Of a DNA stretch of 21,893 nt, positions 7,434 to 16,574 are shown piece after piece. How positions within the stretch are numbered: the first letter of the stretch is position 1; each line of letters begins with the position of its first letter. The position numbers were made by a program, and so were the translations under genes. The notes under the pieces are model-generated. The model saw nothing but the letters and a program-made list of their open reading frames with translations. It was not told where the DNA came from and did no database searches. Source of the DNA: CAZDET01 sp964504335. GTDB lineage: Bacteria; Bacteroidota; Bacteroidia; Chitinophagales; Saprospiraceae. Location of the stretch: NCBI GenBank assembly GCA_964504335.1, contig CAZDET010000075.1:1-21893 (forward strand). Reading direction: 5' to 3'.

Positions 7434-8324
7434 ATGACCATTAACTTTTCTTTCTGGAAAACGCTCTGGCACCGCCTGGCTGACCCTCGGCCGGTAAAGG
7501 TACGCACCATTCGTATCGATGCACCGGAGCTGGGCCGGCGGGTACGCGTAGACGTCTACCAGCCGGCTCGCCGCCAGCGGGGAGTATTGCTTCCGCTCGT
7601 CCTGTTCAACGATGGTCAGGACTTACCGGGCATGCGCATCGTCAAGCGCCTGGCCTTTGCCTGGCGCAACGACTTGCTGCCCCCCATGGTCATAGTCGGC
7701 ATCCACGCCGGAGATCGCCTGCGGGAATACGGCACCGTAAGCCGGCTCGACTACAAGGGGCGGGGGGATTTGTCGGAAAAGTACGAGCAATTTTTATTAA
7801 AAACGCTACTTCCCCGGTTGTACCGCCATTTTTCGGTGAGCCGCGAAGCCCGACATACCGCTCTGGCGGGGTTCAGCCTGGGGGGACTGTCCGCATTCGA
7901 TATCGTATGGCGCAATCCGGAGCGCTTTCACACCGCCGGGGTATTCTCCGGAGCCCTCTGGTGGCGCTCCTCCCCATTCGACCCCTTTCACCCCGACGCA
8001 GACCGCATCCTTCATACGCAAGTGCTCAATAGCGATTGGCGGCCAGACCTCCGCTTCTGGTTTCAGGCGGGTACGGCCGACGAAACCCAAGACCGCAATC
8101 GAAACGGAGTCATCGACGCCATCGACGACACCGTGCAACTGATAAATATCCTCAGCGCCAAGGGGTACCGGCGCGACATAGATATGGTGTACCACGAGGT
8201 ACCGGGCGGGCGACACGAGCCGGCTACCTGGGCCCGTGTGATGCTCCTGTTTTTGCGGTGGTTTGCAGAAGTCAAATTGAACTATGTTGGCCTCCACGCG
8301 ACCCTTACCGAGTCAGAGATGTAG
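7434..8324 (+). CDS. Esterase-D-type alpha/beta hydrolase with Ca-loop-like motif
   Basis: A 296-residue PF00756-type esterase. The nucleophile elbow is GFSLGG with Ser148, and the base is probably His261 (PGGRHEP). Between the last strands lies AGTADETQDRNRNGVIDAID (212-231), in which D220-x-N222-x-N224-G-x-I-D228 has the spacing of an EF-hand/dockerin calcium loop. The acid of the triad may be Asp217/Glu218 or Asp220 nearby. The sequence resembles enterochelin-esterase relatives, but the substrate is unknown. There is no clear signal peptide, although residues 1-15 are hydrophobic-aromatic. I take ATG 7434; an in-frame TTG at 7422 would add four residues. The gene is followed after 84 bp by the hydrolase-OsmC gene, with a GC hairpin directly after its stop, so co-transcription is possible but not shown. 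Confidence 0.88.
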   Translation: MTINFSFWKTLWHRLADPRPVKVRTIRIDAPELGRRVRVDVYQPARRQRGVLLPLVLFNDGQDLPGMRIVKRLAFAWRNDLLPPMVIVGIHAGDRLREYGTVSRLDYKGRGDLSEKYEQFLLKTLLPRLYRHFSVSREARHTALAGFSLGGLSAFDIVWRNPERFHTAGVFSGALWWRSSPFDPFHPDADRILHTQVLNSDWRPDLRFWFQAGTADETQDRNRNGVIDAIDDTVQLINILSAKGYRRDIDMVYHEVPGGRHEPATWARVMLLFLRWFAEVKLNYVGLHATLTESEM

Positions 8325-8347
8325 CGGCCCGGACAAACCGAAGGCCG
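8325..8347 (+). other. GC-rich hairpin directly after the esterase stop codon
   Basis: CGGCC (8325-8329) pairs with GGCCG (8343-8347), and CGG (8330-8332) with CCG (8338-8340), leaving a two-base bulge and a 5-nt loop. It begins at the base after the TAG stop. There is no adjoining T run, so it may be a 3'-end stabiliser or a partial terminator rather than a full one. Confidence 0.4.
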
Positions 8348-8408
8348 TCGTGGGTGGTAGTTTTCTTATAATTGACCTCGTTCATTTGGAAACCCAAATC
8401 CATCGACT

Positions 8409-9626
8409 TTGAAATCCACGAAAGTTCAATTTACCGGAAGTGACAACCACCTCCTGAGTGCGCGCCTGGAAATTCCGGTTGATCAGGCCCCGCACACCTT
8501 TGCCATTTTTGCGCATTGCTTTACCTGCACCAGCAACCTGACGGCCGTACGCAATATCAGCCGCGCGCTAAACCTGCACGGCATTGCCGTTCTGCGGTTC
8601 GATTTCACCGGGCTGGGCGCCAGCGAGGGCGATTTTTCCGAAACCAATTTCAGCACCAACATTGAAGACCTGCTCCACGCGGCCCGGTTTCTGGAGGAAC
8701 ACTATCAGGCCCCGAAACTGCTGATCGGCCACAGCCTTGGCGGAGCCGCAGTGCTGTGCACCGCTCAGCAGTTACCAACGGTGCAAGCAATTGCAACCAT
8801 CGGCGCTCCCTTTGAGCCGGTGCACGTAGCCAAACTCCTGGAGGGAGGAATGGCAGAATTAGAGGCGAAAGGAGAAGCCCGCATCTCCATCGGCGGACGC
8901 CCCTTCACCATCAAACGCCAGTTTTTAGACGATCTGGGCAATTACGATACGCGAAAGTCTATCCGCCACCTGGGCCGGGCGCTCCTGATCATGCACTCTC
9001 CTCAGGACAAGATCGTAGCCATCGAAAATGCCGCCGAGATTTACGAGGCGGCACTCCACCCGAAAAGCTTCGTATCACTTGACGGTGCCGACCATTTGAT
9101 CAGTCGAAAAGAGGATTCGCAGTACGCCGGAAACGTCATCGCCAACTGGGCCAGCCGCTACATCGACCTGCCCGAGCGGGCCGTTTTCGAGCGCCGCCGC
9201 GACGTGGCCGTTCGGCTCCAAGGAGAGGGATTTACAACGGAAATGATGGTGCGCCATCACGCCATGACCGCCGACGAGCCGGAGTCGGTCGGAGGGAACG
9301 ATTTTGGCCCCTCTCCCTACGAATTACTCAGCGCCAGCCTGGGGGCTTGTACCGCGATGACCCTGAAAATGTACGCCGGGCGCAAAAAATGGGACCTGCG
9401 CGAAGTGCGCGTACACCTCGACCACCGCAAGGACTACGCCGCCGATATGACGCACATGGAAGAGGCACAAAGCAAGATCGATCATTTCGAACGCCTCGTG
9501 GAGGTAGAAGGGGATCTCAATGAACAACAACTGGCCCGATTGGCGGAAATTGCTGATCGCTGCCCGGTACACCGTACCTTACACAGTGACGTCGTTGTCA
9601 AAACCGAACTCAAAAAGCTTCCATAA
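8409..9626 (+). CDS. Bifunctional alpha/beta hydrolase - OsmC family protein
   Basis: A 405-residue fusion. The N-terminal alpha/beta hydrolase (about 1-255) has GHSLGG with Ser109, Asp200 (SPQDKIV) and His229 (GADHLI) as the likely triad. The C-terminal OsmC/Ohr-like domain (about 265-400) has the two redox cysteines expected of peroxidatic OsmC proteins, Cys314 (SLGACTAMT) and Cys385 (DRCPVHRTL). OsmC/Ohr proteins reduce organic hydroperoxides, and this fusion is a known architecture whose joint substrate is not settled. A role in detoxifying lipid-derived peroxides or esters is inference. It is cytoplasmic, with no signal peptide. The start is TTG at 8409 (xKSTKVQFTGSDN); no in-frame ATG lies in a suitable place upstream. 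A 6-bp inverted repeat, ATTTGG/CCAAAT (8384-8399), sits just before it. The malic enzyme gene begins 10 bp after the stop, so the two probably form an operon. Confidence 0.93.
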   Translation: MKSTKVQFTGSDNHLLSARLEIPVDQAPHTFAIFAHCFTCTSNLTAVRNISRALNLHGIAVLRFDFTGLGASEGDFSETNFSTNIEDLLHAARFLEEHYQAPKLLIGHSLGGAAVLCTAQQLPTVQAIATIGAPFEPVHVAKLLEGGMAELEAKGEARISIGGRPFTIKRQFLDDLGNYDTRKSIRHLGRALLIMHSPQDKIVAIENAAEIYEAALHPKSFVSLDGADHLISRKEDSQYAGNVIANWASRYIDLPERAVFERRRDVAVRLQGEGFTTEMMVRHHAMTADEPESVGGNDFGPSPYELLSASLGACTAMTLKMYAGRKKWDLREVRVHLDHRKDYAADMTHMEEAQSKIDHFERLVEVEGDLNEQQLARLAEIADRCPVHRTLHSDVVVKTELKKLP

Positions 9627-9636
9627 ATCGCTCCGC

Positions 9637-10824
9637 ATGGACTACTTTAAAGAATCACTGGTGTTGCACAAACGCCTGCAGGGAAAAATTCGAATCACTC
9701 CTAAAATTGATGTCCGGACGAAAGAGGAGCTCTCTTTGGTCTATTCGCCCGGTGTAGCGGAGCCCTGCCGCGCCATTGCCCGCGAACCCGAACGCGTTTG
9801 GGACTACACAATCAAGTCAAACACCGTGGCCATCGTCAGCGATGGCTCGGCCGTACTAGGTCTGGGAAATATCGGTGCCCACGCCGCGATCCCGGTCATG
9901 GAAGGGAAAGCACTACTCTTCAAGCGCTTTGCCAATATCGATGCCTTCCCCATTTGTATCGATACCCAAGACACCGAAAAAATAATCGAAACCGTCCGCC
10001 TGATTGCTCCGGTATTCGGTGGTATTAATCTGGAAGATATTGCTGCGCCGCGCAGTTTTGAAATTGAAGCCCGGCTGCAAGACATTGGCATTCCCGTCTT
10101 TCACGACGACCAGCACGGCACGGCCATCGTCGCAATGGCTGGTCTGATCAATGCCGCACGCGTGGTGGGCAAACCGATGAACTCACTCAAGGTCGTCATC
10201 AATGGGGCCGGGGCGGCAGGCATTGCCATCGCCAAACTACTGCGGTGCATCGATCACGGCTCCGAATCGGCGTGCATTCCCGTACGGGAAATGCTCGTGT
10301 GCGACAGCAAGGGCATCATCTGCCCTACTCGTAAAGACCTGAACACCAATAAACTGGAACTATTGCGTTATACGAACCCCAATGGTCTGGAAGGTTCGGT
10401 GCGAGATGCATTGGTGGGTGCCGATGTGTTCATCGGTGTCAGCGCGGGTAACTTGCTGAAGACCGAGGATGTCCGCACTATGGCCGACGATGCCATCATT
10501 TTTGCCCTGGCCAATCCCGATCCCGAGATCATGCCCGATGCGGCCCTCGCCGGTGGTGCCGCCATCGTGGGTACGGGCCGAAGCGATCTGCCCAATCAGA
10601 TCAACAACGTACTTGGTTTCCCGGGTATCTTTCGGGGTGCTCTCGACGCCCGGGCTAAACGCATCACCCCCGAGATGGAACTGGCGGCCGCCTATGCCAT
10701 CGCGGAGTGTGTGCAGCAGCCCACCCGGGAGGAAGTCATTCCGGCTACTCTAAACGAAGGAGTAGCCTACGCCGTCTCTCAGGCAGTGATGAAGGCGGCT
10801 CAATCGACGAGTACCGCCCGGTAG
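9637..10824 (+). CDS. Malic enzyme, short form (no phosphotransacetylase domain)
   Basis: Malic enzyme oxidatively decarboxylates malate to pyruvate, making NADH or NADPH. The 395-residue protein has VYSPGVAEPC with the catalytic Tyr36, the catalytic Lys91 (EGKALLFK), the metal-binding NLEDI (131-135, with Glu132 and Asp133) and FHDDQHGTA (156-162), and a Rossmann nucleotide-binding loop GAGAAG (190-195). ANPDPEI (292-298) and the QINNVLGFPG segment (321-330) are also family hallmarks. It stops after the malic-enzyme part, so it is the single-domain bacterial form, not the MaeB form of about 760 residues with a phosphotransacetylase tail. Cofactor preference cannot be read with confidence. 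The start is the ATG at 9637 (MDYFKESLVLHK), 10 bp after the hydrolase-OsmC stop. Its last 25 bp overlap the end of the convergent T9SS gene, and no terminator is visible there. Confidence 0.95.
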   Translation: MDYFKESLVLHKRLQGKIRITPKIDVRTKEELSLVYSPGVAEPCRAIAREPERVWDYTIKSNTVAIVSDGSAVLGLGNIGAHAAIPVMEGKALLFKRFANIDAFPICIDTQDTEKIIETVRLIAPVFGGINLEDIAAPRSFEIEARLQDIGIPVFHDDQHGTAIVAMAGLINAARVVGKPMNSLKVVINGAGAAGIAIAKLLRCIDHGSESACIPVREMLVCDSKGIICPTRKDLNTNKLELLRYTNPNGLEGSVRDALVGADVFIGVSAGNLLKTEDVRTMADDAIIFALANPDPEIMPDAALAGGAAIVGTGRSDLPNQINNVLGFPGIFRGALDARAKRITPEMELAAAYAIAECVQQPTREEVIPATLNEGVAYAVSQAVMKAAQSTSTAR

Positions 10825-13800
10825 AGTAGCTGATCGCCCGCCTGAACCCACAGCCAGTAGGTGCCGGCCTGATGGAAGTCGGTTCCCCGGCGGAAGATTC
10901 GCTCCCAGCTTCCGTTTTCGAGTGGGGTACGGCCTTCCCGAACCACTCGTCCGGCAGCATCTAGCAAGCGCCACTGGAGTTCGCTGGCCGCATTAGCCGT
11001 TCCGGATGTAAACGCTCCGGTGAATTGCTCGGAGACCGGATTCGGCCACAGGCGCAACGCTGCTTCGGTAACACCTGCTACAGACGACTGCTTGATCTGA
11101 TAGTCCAGCGACAGGCGATTCGTGCGCAAGGCACCGTCGTAGGCTTCCGCCGTGAGCACCTCCGAGGCAAATTGCGGTAGTTGATTTCCTCCGGCGGGCA
11201 TGCGCACATCGATGGTGAATTGGAAGTGATCACTTTCATCCGACGCCCGGCCGTCGACGACCTTCAGCAATCCGGCTTCCCACAACCAGGAAGTATTCTG
11301 GCCTTCGGGGCCGTGCAGTAGCTCCGTGCCTTCCGGCCACTGCATGGCAAACTGAATGCCGGTCCAATCGGCAATGGTGGGCAATTCGATGGTTACACGG
11401 TAGGTGCCAGGCACCTCCAATGGAAGCGCGCGCACCGAAAGCGGCTCTGTACTCCGCGGCTCTCCGGATTTAGCGCCTCCGTTGATTACCCCACTCACGT
11501 CTCCCGCTTTTGCCATCACGAAGTTGTAGCGATCGTTTGCCAATTCCGGGTTGAGGAAGGGGAAGTAATACTCTTGGGCGGTGGGTTCCATCCAGTTATC
11601 CATCGTAAGTTCGCCCGTGGCAAAAAGGTAGCTCTTTCCGTGCGGGAGCGTGTCAACGCTTCCCAGGATGATTCGCTGTAGTTGCAGGGCATCCAGGATC
11701 GTAATCGTTCCGGAGGCATTCACATCGGCCACCAGTAGCGCAAGCGGATCGCTCATCACCGATCGCTGGATAATGTGCTGAGTAATGAACACGATGTCCA
11801 GAGCAGAGAGCTCTTCCCGCCAATCGACATTCCGCTGAGCCCAGATCATTCCCGGAGCTCCAATACTAAGACTGTCGAATTGATATTGCCCGCTCTCACT
11901 CGTCAGCTGATCGAGGGACCGCGCACCGCCAAACTGAACGTTTATTCCGGGTACGGGGGCCCCAGACAGGTCGGTTACGGTTCCGGCCAGGCTAAAGATG
12001 GGATTCTCTCCGGGACAGAAGTCAAATTCGTTGTCGTCCTGAACGAGGATATAGGTTTCGCAGAAGTCGAAGTTGGGTCCTCCTTCCGTGCCGTCCGGTT
12101 GGATTTTAAAAGGGTTCATGGCCTTATCCCAGGCGTAGACCTCTACTGCCTGAAAGCCGATATCGCCACACCCGAAGGTGATCGTCTTCTGGTTGATATT
12201 GGGTTGCTCCCCTGGTCGGTTGATAGAAAATTCGAGCGGCCCGCTGCAATCGGTCAGGGGGGAAGCCAGCAAGGATTCGACCGATACCACTGCCGCGATA
12301 GAATCTTCGGTGACCGGGCCCAGGGTAGCGGTGAGCCCATTGATACAAATCGGAGCAGCGACTTTACAATCGACAATATTCAGGGGGTAGTCGGCCGATC
12401 CCACGTTGCCGCAGGCGTCCGTCACCCGGATTTTAAGATTGTGAACGCCGAGGGGCAAGTCTGCTTTGAAGACAAATTTGGGGAATAATCCTTCGAGCGG
12501 ATTGTCCTGAGTCAGATCGGCGTCGATGACGCCGTCGTGGCCATTGTCGAAGAGGATTTCGATATCGAGGTCTTCGGGAGTGCACGTCTCTTCGACGGTG
12601 AAGCGCACTTCCACTTCCGCTGCGCAGGTCGTGTCATTGGCAATGCATACGGGGAAGGAATTTCCGACAATTACCTGCGGTGGCGTATCGTCGACGACCT
12701 TAATAGTTTGCGTATACTCGTAATAGCCGACGCGCGGCACCGTGCGCCAGTAGCCGGCGGGGTTGGGGCAGTTGCCTTCCGCGGCCACGGGATTGTTATT
12801 ATTTGGCAGGCTGTCGCGATCGACGAAGGCCGTGTCGTTTTGCACTACTACCCAGACTGGTTCGTCACCGGGCTTTTCGTCGCAATCTTCATCGCGGCCG
12901 ATTACGACCGGGTCACTCTGACCGTCGTATTCGCACCAGTTAATGACGCTGTACTTGCGAAACACCTTGAAGCAGGCATCCTCCACCTGGTTGACCCGCT
13001 GGTCTTCTACGCTTACCGCCAGTAGATCACAGCCAAATTCGAAGATGCGCAACGTATCGACGGAGGGCAGCCCGCAGACGGCTTCCGCATCGGCGGGGAA
13101 GCGGATCGCGTAGGCGTGATCTTCGGTGATTTCGATGCGCTGGGTGCATTCTACGCTCGCCTGGGTAACGCCGGAATTTGCCCGGAAGCGACGGATAATC
13201 GCACCGCTTCCGCAGTTGGGCCAGTTGATAATAGGCAGTAATTCCTCCACGAATGCCCCACAGACCCCGGTAGCCGAAGCCTGGCCAAAGAACTCTTGCA
13301 GTTGCAAGGTATCCGACGGACTGAAATTAACCGGAAGCGTAGTACAACTGATCGACGTATCGGCCGGTGGCAGGCAGATCGGGATGCGCTTATCGACCAC
13401 GGAGACGGCGGTGGTATCAAACGCCGTATTTCCGAATCGGTCGCGGGCTTGCAGTACGATGGGGATGGTCTTGCCGACATCGCAGCACTGAAAGCGGACA
13501 ATTGAGCTGAACCCGGTGAAGAAGTCACTATCAAAACAAGGAAACTGCCGAGCAACGGAGATCGTAACAGGCCCGCAGGCATCGAAGCTACCCGCGTCAA
13601 ATGCCGCTGCTTCAATCCGCGTGTCGTTATCCGTAAACAGCGACACCTGCAACGGACCACGCGCGATTGCATTTGGGGTAGAGCCGTCGCGGATACTCAG
13701 GCTGCGAATATCCGTGGCGCTGTTGCCGCAATCGTCCGTAGCCGTGTACACGACGCGGTAATTGCCTACCGGCAATCCAAATACGAAGCGGCTGGTATCC

Positions 13801-16253
13801 TCCGCACCGATGAAGGCGAATAAGCTGTCGACACCACTCACAAACGCGCGCACCTCCGTGGTGTACGTAACCGAGCCACAGGCATCGGTCAGCGTGGGCG
13901 TGTTCAATCGAAGGGTTGCCGCACAGTCGTTACCGCCGGTAATGATTGATTGGTTACCCGCAGAATTGGATTCGCCGGGTTTACCAAACTTGATGGTCGG
14001 CGGGGTTTTATCTTTTACCTGCACGACTTGCATGAAGGTCCGCGAAGCGGCCGGATCACACCAGTCGATAATGGTCCATTCCCGAACAAACTTGAAGGAG
14101 CCGTCGCAAATGGGAATGCGGACTTTATCCTCAAACTGGACGTTGATGGTAGCGTAGCCCTCGTCGAGGGGGAGCACGCCGCCGACGGTGGCGATGCGGG
14201 GTCCGCCGGTCGCCAGCGGGGATGGATTTCCGTTGTCGAGCGTTGGGAAGTTTTCATCACATTCTACCGTGCCCGTGGAAGGCGGAAGAATGACGTCCGC
14301 CAGGGTGGGCGGGCGAGCGATGATGCGCTGTTCGCACAGCTTGAATTGCCCCCGGTCGCCGGTGATGCGGAAACTGCGGAGTAGCACCTGCTCGTCGCAG
14401 TCGCCTGCGGTCGAAAGCCGCTCCGAGACGCAAACCTCGAGTTCATCGCACCCTCCGATCTGGCCGGTGGATGCGTCGCCCGGGAAGCCAGTAATGGCGA
14501 GAATATCCAGCAGTTTTTGGAGTTGTTGGGCTTCGGCCGGATCAGCGGGGACAATGACGTCTCCATTGCCATCTAACCGGTAGCAGCGAGGCAGCCCATT
14601 GGGGATTTGCAGCCGCTCCAGATCGTTAAAGATCAAAGGCCGGGTAGTTGTCACAGAAACCACCGGCAATTGCACAATCCGACCGCCATCATCAGATATA
14701 ATTTCCCACTCGTAGTCTCCCGGCACACTGGAGGTGTTGCCGATCGTAAGCAGCGTATACGATTCGCCGGGCTCCAGAAACGTGCTGAGATACAAGACGG
14801 GATCGCCCGCATCGGGTTGGTCATCATCGCCGTGCAAGTAGCGCCCGCCGATGGCCAAAATATTTTCACAAGGCCGCTGAAACTGGAAATTACCAGCGTA
14901 GAGGGCTCCAATCCCATTCCCCCAAGTCGACTTCAGCGCAAACGTGTAGCGATCGGCTTTATCTACCGTGAAACTGTAAGTCCGGTATCGCTGTGGCCCC
15001 GGTACGGTTTCAATATCGCTCTGTAAGCAGCTAAATGCAGATGCTTGCAGGCCAAATGGGGCAAAGGAGAGGTTGTTGGCAAATTCTTGCCCCTGCGTAG
15101 TGATGGTGGCCGTAGAGACATCCGCGGGGCATGGAACATCAAAACTGCTATTATCTTTTGCCGTAACCGTGCCCCAACAGACCGGGGTTTGTTCCTGACG
15201 CGCGGGTAGGTAGGAGATGCTTTCTACCGCAGTGGGTCCGGATTCGGTAGTCAATAAGAGCTGCAAATTGGAGGGGACATCAAACTCGACCTGCAGGGAA
15301 GTGAAGATGACTAGGGTGTCGTAAATGACGACGCCGTTGGCATCAACCAATTCGATCCGCAAGTCGCCGGAGCCCGCGCTTCCGAAGTCCATTGCCACCT
15401 GCCCAGCCTCGGGAATTGCCAGGGTGGCAGCCGCTGAATCGAGCAGCAATCGCCCCTCTGCAAATTGGCCCCTTCCGGCCAGCGTCCAGTTTTCGGGAGC
15501 CAAAAAGCCACTAAACCCGGAGACCGGATCGAGAGCGCCACGGCCCACCGAATAAGTGTAAGTGCCCGGAAAATCAATTACTCCTCCGTTTTCCGGATTA
15601 TCGTCGAGTACGGTGACCAGATAGTCGTCGATCGATCCACAAAGCGCTCCCAATAACACTTCTTCCGCACGGAGTTCCTGGATGCATTGCTGATCGAGTA
15701 AGAGGCTTAAATCTCCTGCGCACGCTCCATCGGAGCTTGGCCGGCGGTTTACCTGAACCAGTAGCATTTCCGTAGTACTCAAACCGGCTTCATCAGTGGC
15801 CGTCACATCGATGCGCTGAGCACCCACCGGCAACAGGGCCAGATACCGACCATTGCCCAAGGCCTTCAATTGAACCTGCTCCGCCGCAGCGACCTCTACA
15901 TCGAGCGTATCCGTGCAGTTATCCACGGCAAATACCTCAAACTCAAAGGCAGCCAGCACAGAGCCGCAGGCATCGAGATCAATGATGGTTGATTCTTCGA
16001 AAATGAACTCCACCTGAGGCGCTTCCATGTCTTCTCCGTCGCAGTCTACCAGCGCCGGAAAAAAAGTGGAAGCAGTGGGCAGTTGATCAACAAGTACATT
16101 GGTGCGCTGCTGGAAGAAATCGACTGGAATATTCGATGCCGAAGCAGGGACTACCCCACAAAAAACACTTAATATCAATATGATATACAAGCAGCAGTCT
16201 GGAGTTAGTCGGTGGCTCCGTCGGGCGATGCAGTGAGTGTTGAAGCAGGTCAT
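10800..16253 (-). CDS. Giant T9SS-secreted multidomain protein with dockerin-like segment
   Basis: A 1817-residue exported protein. Residues 1-40 form a signal peptide (hydrophobic core about 21-37, cleavage probably after PASA). The body is a series of beta-sandwich-like modules with HYR/Ig-like hallmarks: ATDEAGL, VVYTATDDCGNSATDI (about 834-849), VTDACGNVGSADYPL (about 1277-1291), and two WCD/WCE motifs (REWTIIDWCDP at 724; RKYSVINWCEYD at 1099). Many paired Cys suggest disulfides. A CnaB/carboxypeptidase-regulatory-like module (about 1421-1466) is followed by a dockerin-like pair of helices and loops (about 1484-1534, with VADVNASGTITILDALQLQR). The last 83 residues are a T9SS type A sorting domain (LRLWPNPVSEQF at 1733, GTYWLWVQAGDQLLYRAVLV). 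It should cross the outer membrane by T9SS and be anchored or released. No catalytic domain is recognised; adhesion or matrix roles are guesses. The start is the ATG at 16253. Confidence 0.93.
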   Translation of the reverse strand: MTCFNTHCIARRSHRLTPDCCLYIILILSVFCGVVPASASNIPVDFFQQRTNVLVDQLPTASTFFPALVDCDGEDMEAPQVEFIFEESTIIDLDACGSVLAAFEFEVFAVDNCTDTLDVEVAAAEQVQLKALGNGRYLALLPVGAQRIDVTATDEAGLSTTEMLLVQVNRRPSSDGACAGDLSLLLDQQCIQELRAEEVLLGALCGSIDDYLVTVLDDNPENGGVIDFPGTYTYSVGRGALDPVSGFSGFLAPENWTLAGRGQFAEGRLLLDSAAATLAIPEAGQVAMDFGSAGSGDLRIELVDANGVVIYDTLVIFTSLQVEFDVPSNLQLLLTTESGPTAVESISYLPARQEQTPVCWGTVTAKDNSSFDVPCPADVSTATITTQGQEFANNLSFAPFGLQASAFSCLQSDIETVPGPQRYRTYSFTVDKADRYTFALKSTWGNGIGALYAGNFQFQRPCENILAIGGRYLHGDDDQPDAGDPVLYLSTFLEPGESYTLLTIGNTSSVPGDYEWEIISDDGGRIVQLPVVSVTTTRPLIFNDLERLQIPNGLPRCYRLDGNGDVIVPADPAEAQQLQKLLDILAITGFPGDASTGQIGGCDELEVCVSERLSTAGDCDEQVLLRSFRITGDRGQFKLCEQRIIARPPTLADVILPPSTGTVECDENFPTLDNGNPSPLATGGPRIATVGGVLPLDEGYATINVQFEDKVRIPICDGSFKFVREWTIIDWCDPAASRTFMQVVQVKDKTPPTIKFGKPGESNSAGNQSIITGGNDCAATLRLNTPTLTDACGSVTYTTEVRAFVSGVDSLFAFIGAEDTSRFVFGLPVGNYRVVYTATDDCGNSATDIRSLSIRDGSTPNAIARGPLQVSLFTDNDTRIEAAAFDAGSFDACGPVTISVARQFPCFDSDFFTGFSSIVRFQCCDVGKTIPIVLQARDRFGNTAFDTTAVSVVDKRIPICLPPADTSISCTTLPVNFSPSDTLQLQEFFGQASATGVCGAFVEELLPIINWPNCGSGAIIRRFRANSGVTQASVECTQRIEITEDHAYAIRFPADAEAVCGLPSVDTLRIFEFGCDLLAVSVEDQRVNQVEDACFKVFRKYSVINWCEYDGQSDPVVIGRDEDCDEKPGDEPVWVVVQNDTAFVDRDSLPNNNNPVAAEGNCPNPAGYWRTVPRVGYYEYTQTIKVVDDTPPQVIVGNSFPVCIANDTTCAAEVEVRFTVEETCTPEDLDIEILFDNGHDGVIDADLTQDNPLEGLFPKFVFKADLPLGVHNLKIRVTDACGNVGSADYPLNIVDCKVAAPICINGLTATLGPVTEDSIAAVVSVESLLASPLTDCSGPLEFSINRPGEQPNINQKTITFGCGDIGFQAVEVYAWDKAMNPFKIQPDGTEGGPNFDFCETYILVQDDNEFDFCPGENPIFSLAGTVTDLSGAPVPGINVQFGGARSLDQLTSESGQYQFDSLSIGAPGMIWAQRNVDWREELSALDIVFITQHIIQRSVMSDPLALLVADVNASGTITILDALQLQRIILGSVDTLPHGKSYLFATGELTMDNWMEPTAQEYYFPFLNPELANDRYNFVMAKAGDVSGVINGGAKSGEPRSTEPLSVRALPLEVPGTYRVTIELPTIADWTGIQFAMQWPEGTELLHGPEGQNTSWLWEAGLLKVVDGRASDESDHFQFTIDVRMPAGGNQLPQFASEVLTAEAYDGALRTNRLSLDYQIKQSSVAGVTEAALRLWPNPVSEQFTGAFTSGTANAASELQWRLLDAAGRVVREGRTPLENGSWERIFRRGTDFHQAGTYWLWVQAGDQLLYRAVLVD

Positions 16254-16526
16254 TCGCGTAATCTAATTAATGTCCCGTATAATATGTCTGTCGATCAATG
16301 TACCGGGTATCCGGCACGCAATGCGTCTACGGATAAATGGATAAATAGTTTTTCTCCTTAGTGCTTTTGATAACCTCGATAGAGAAGCTGGCAGGGATGG
16401 CTGGCGCGTGGGTCTAAGTGGAATAAGGGAAAGGACTTATGCGACATAAAAATAATATTTGTGGCAGACCTATCCTAGCTCCCGTCTTCAAAATAACTGT
16501 AACGGGGTAGTCAGTTGGGCGTATCC
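16254..16526. other. Gene-free intergenic stretch between divergent genes
   Basis: I see no convincing gene or stable RNA here. The longest short frame is 24 codons (from ATG 16270) and lacks support. The region must hold the promoter of the T9SS protein gene, but no good TAnnTTTG box is present on the minus strand close to its ATG. The segment 16440-16500 is AT-rich (AATAATATTTGTGG). One-mismatch boxes are present but without a partner at the right spacing. Confidence 0.6.
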
Positions 16527-16553
16527 TTGTGAACCACCAGGGGGTATAGTTTG
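16527..16553 (+). promoter_or_regulatory. Candidate promoter of the DUF2141-LytTR gene pair
   Basis: CTTG (16526-16529) and TATAGTTTG (16545-16553) resemble the -33 and -7 boxes of Bacteroidota promoters, but the -7 box carries one base too many between TA and TTTG and the spacing is a little short. Transcription would start about 15 nt before the ATG at 16575. This is a weak match. Confidence 0.3.
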
Positions 16554-16574
16554 TCTAACGGACAAATAGTTGTT

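Noticed and set aside
8325..8378. Rho-independent terminator between the esterase and hydrolase-OsmC genes
   Set aside because: The hairpin is present, but the nearest T run is short and some 10-20 bp away.
9520..9636. Extended start of the malic enzyme overlapping the hydrolase-OsmC gene by 107 bp
   Set aside because: The added 39 residues are not part of malic enzymes, while the ATG at 9637 gives the family's normal N-terminus right after the upstream stop.
16270..16344. 24-codon frame in the intergenic stretch before the DUF2141 gene
   Set aside because: No promoter at the right distance, and the peptide has no notable feature.
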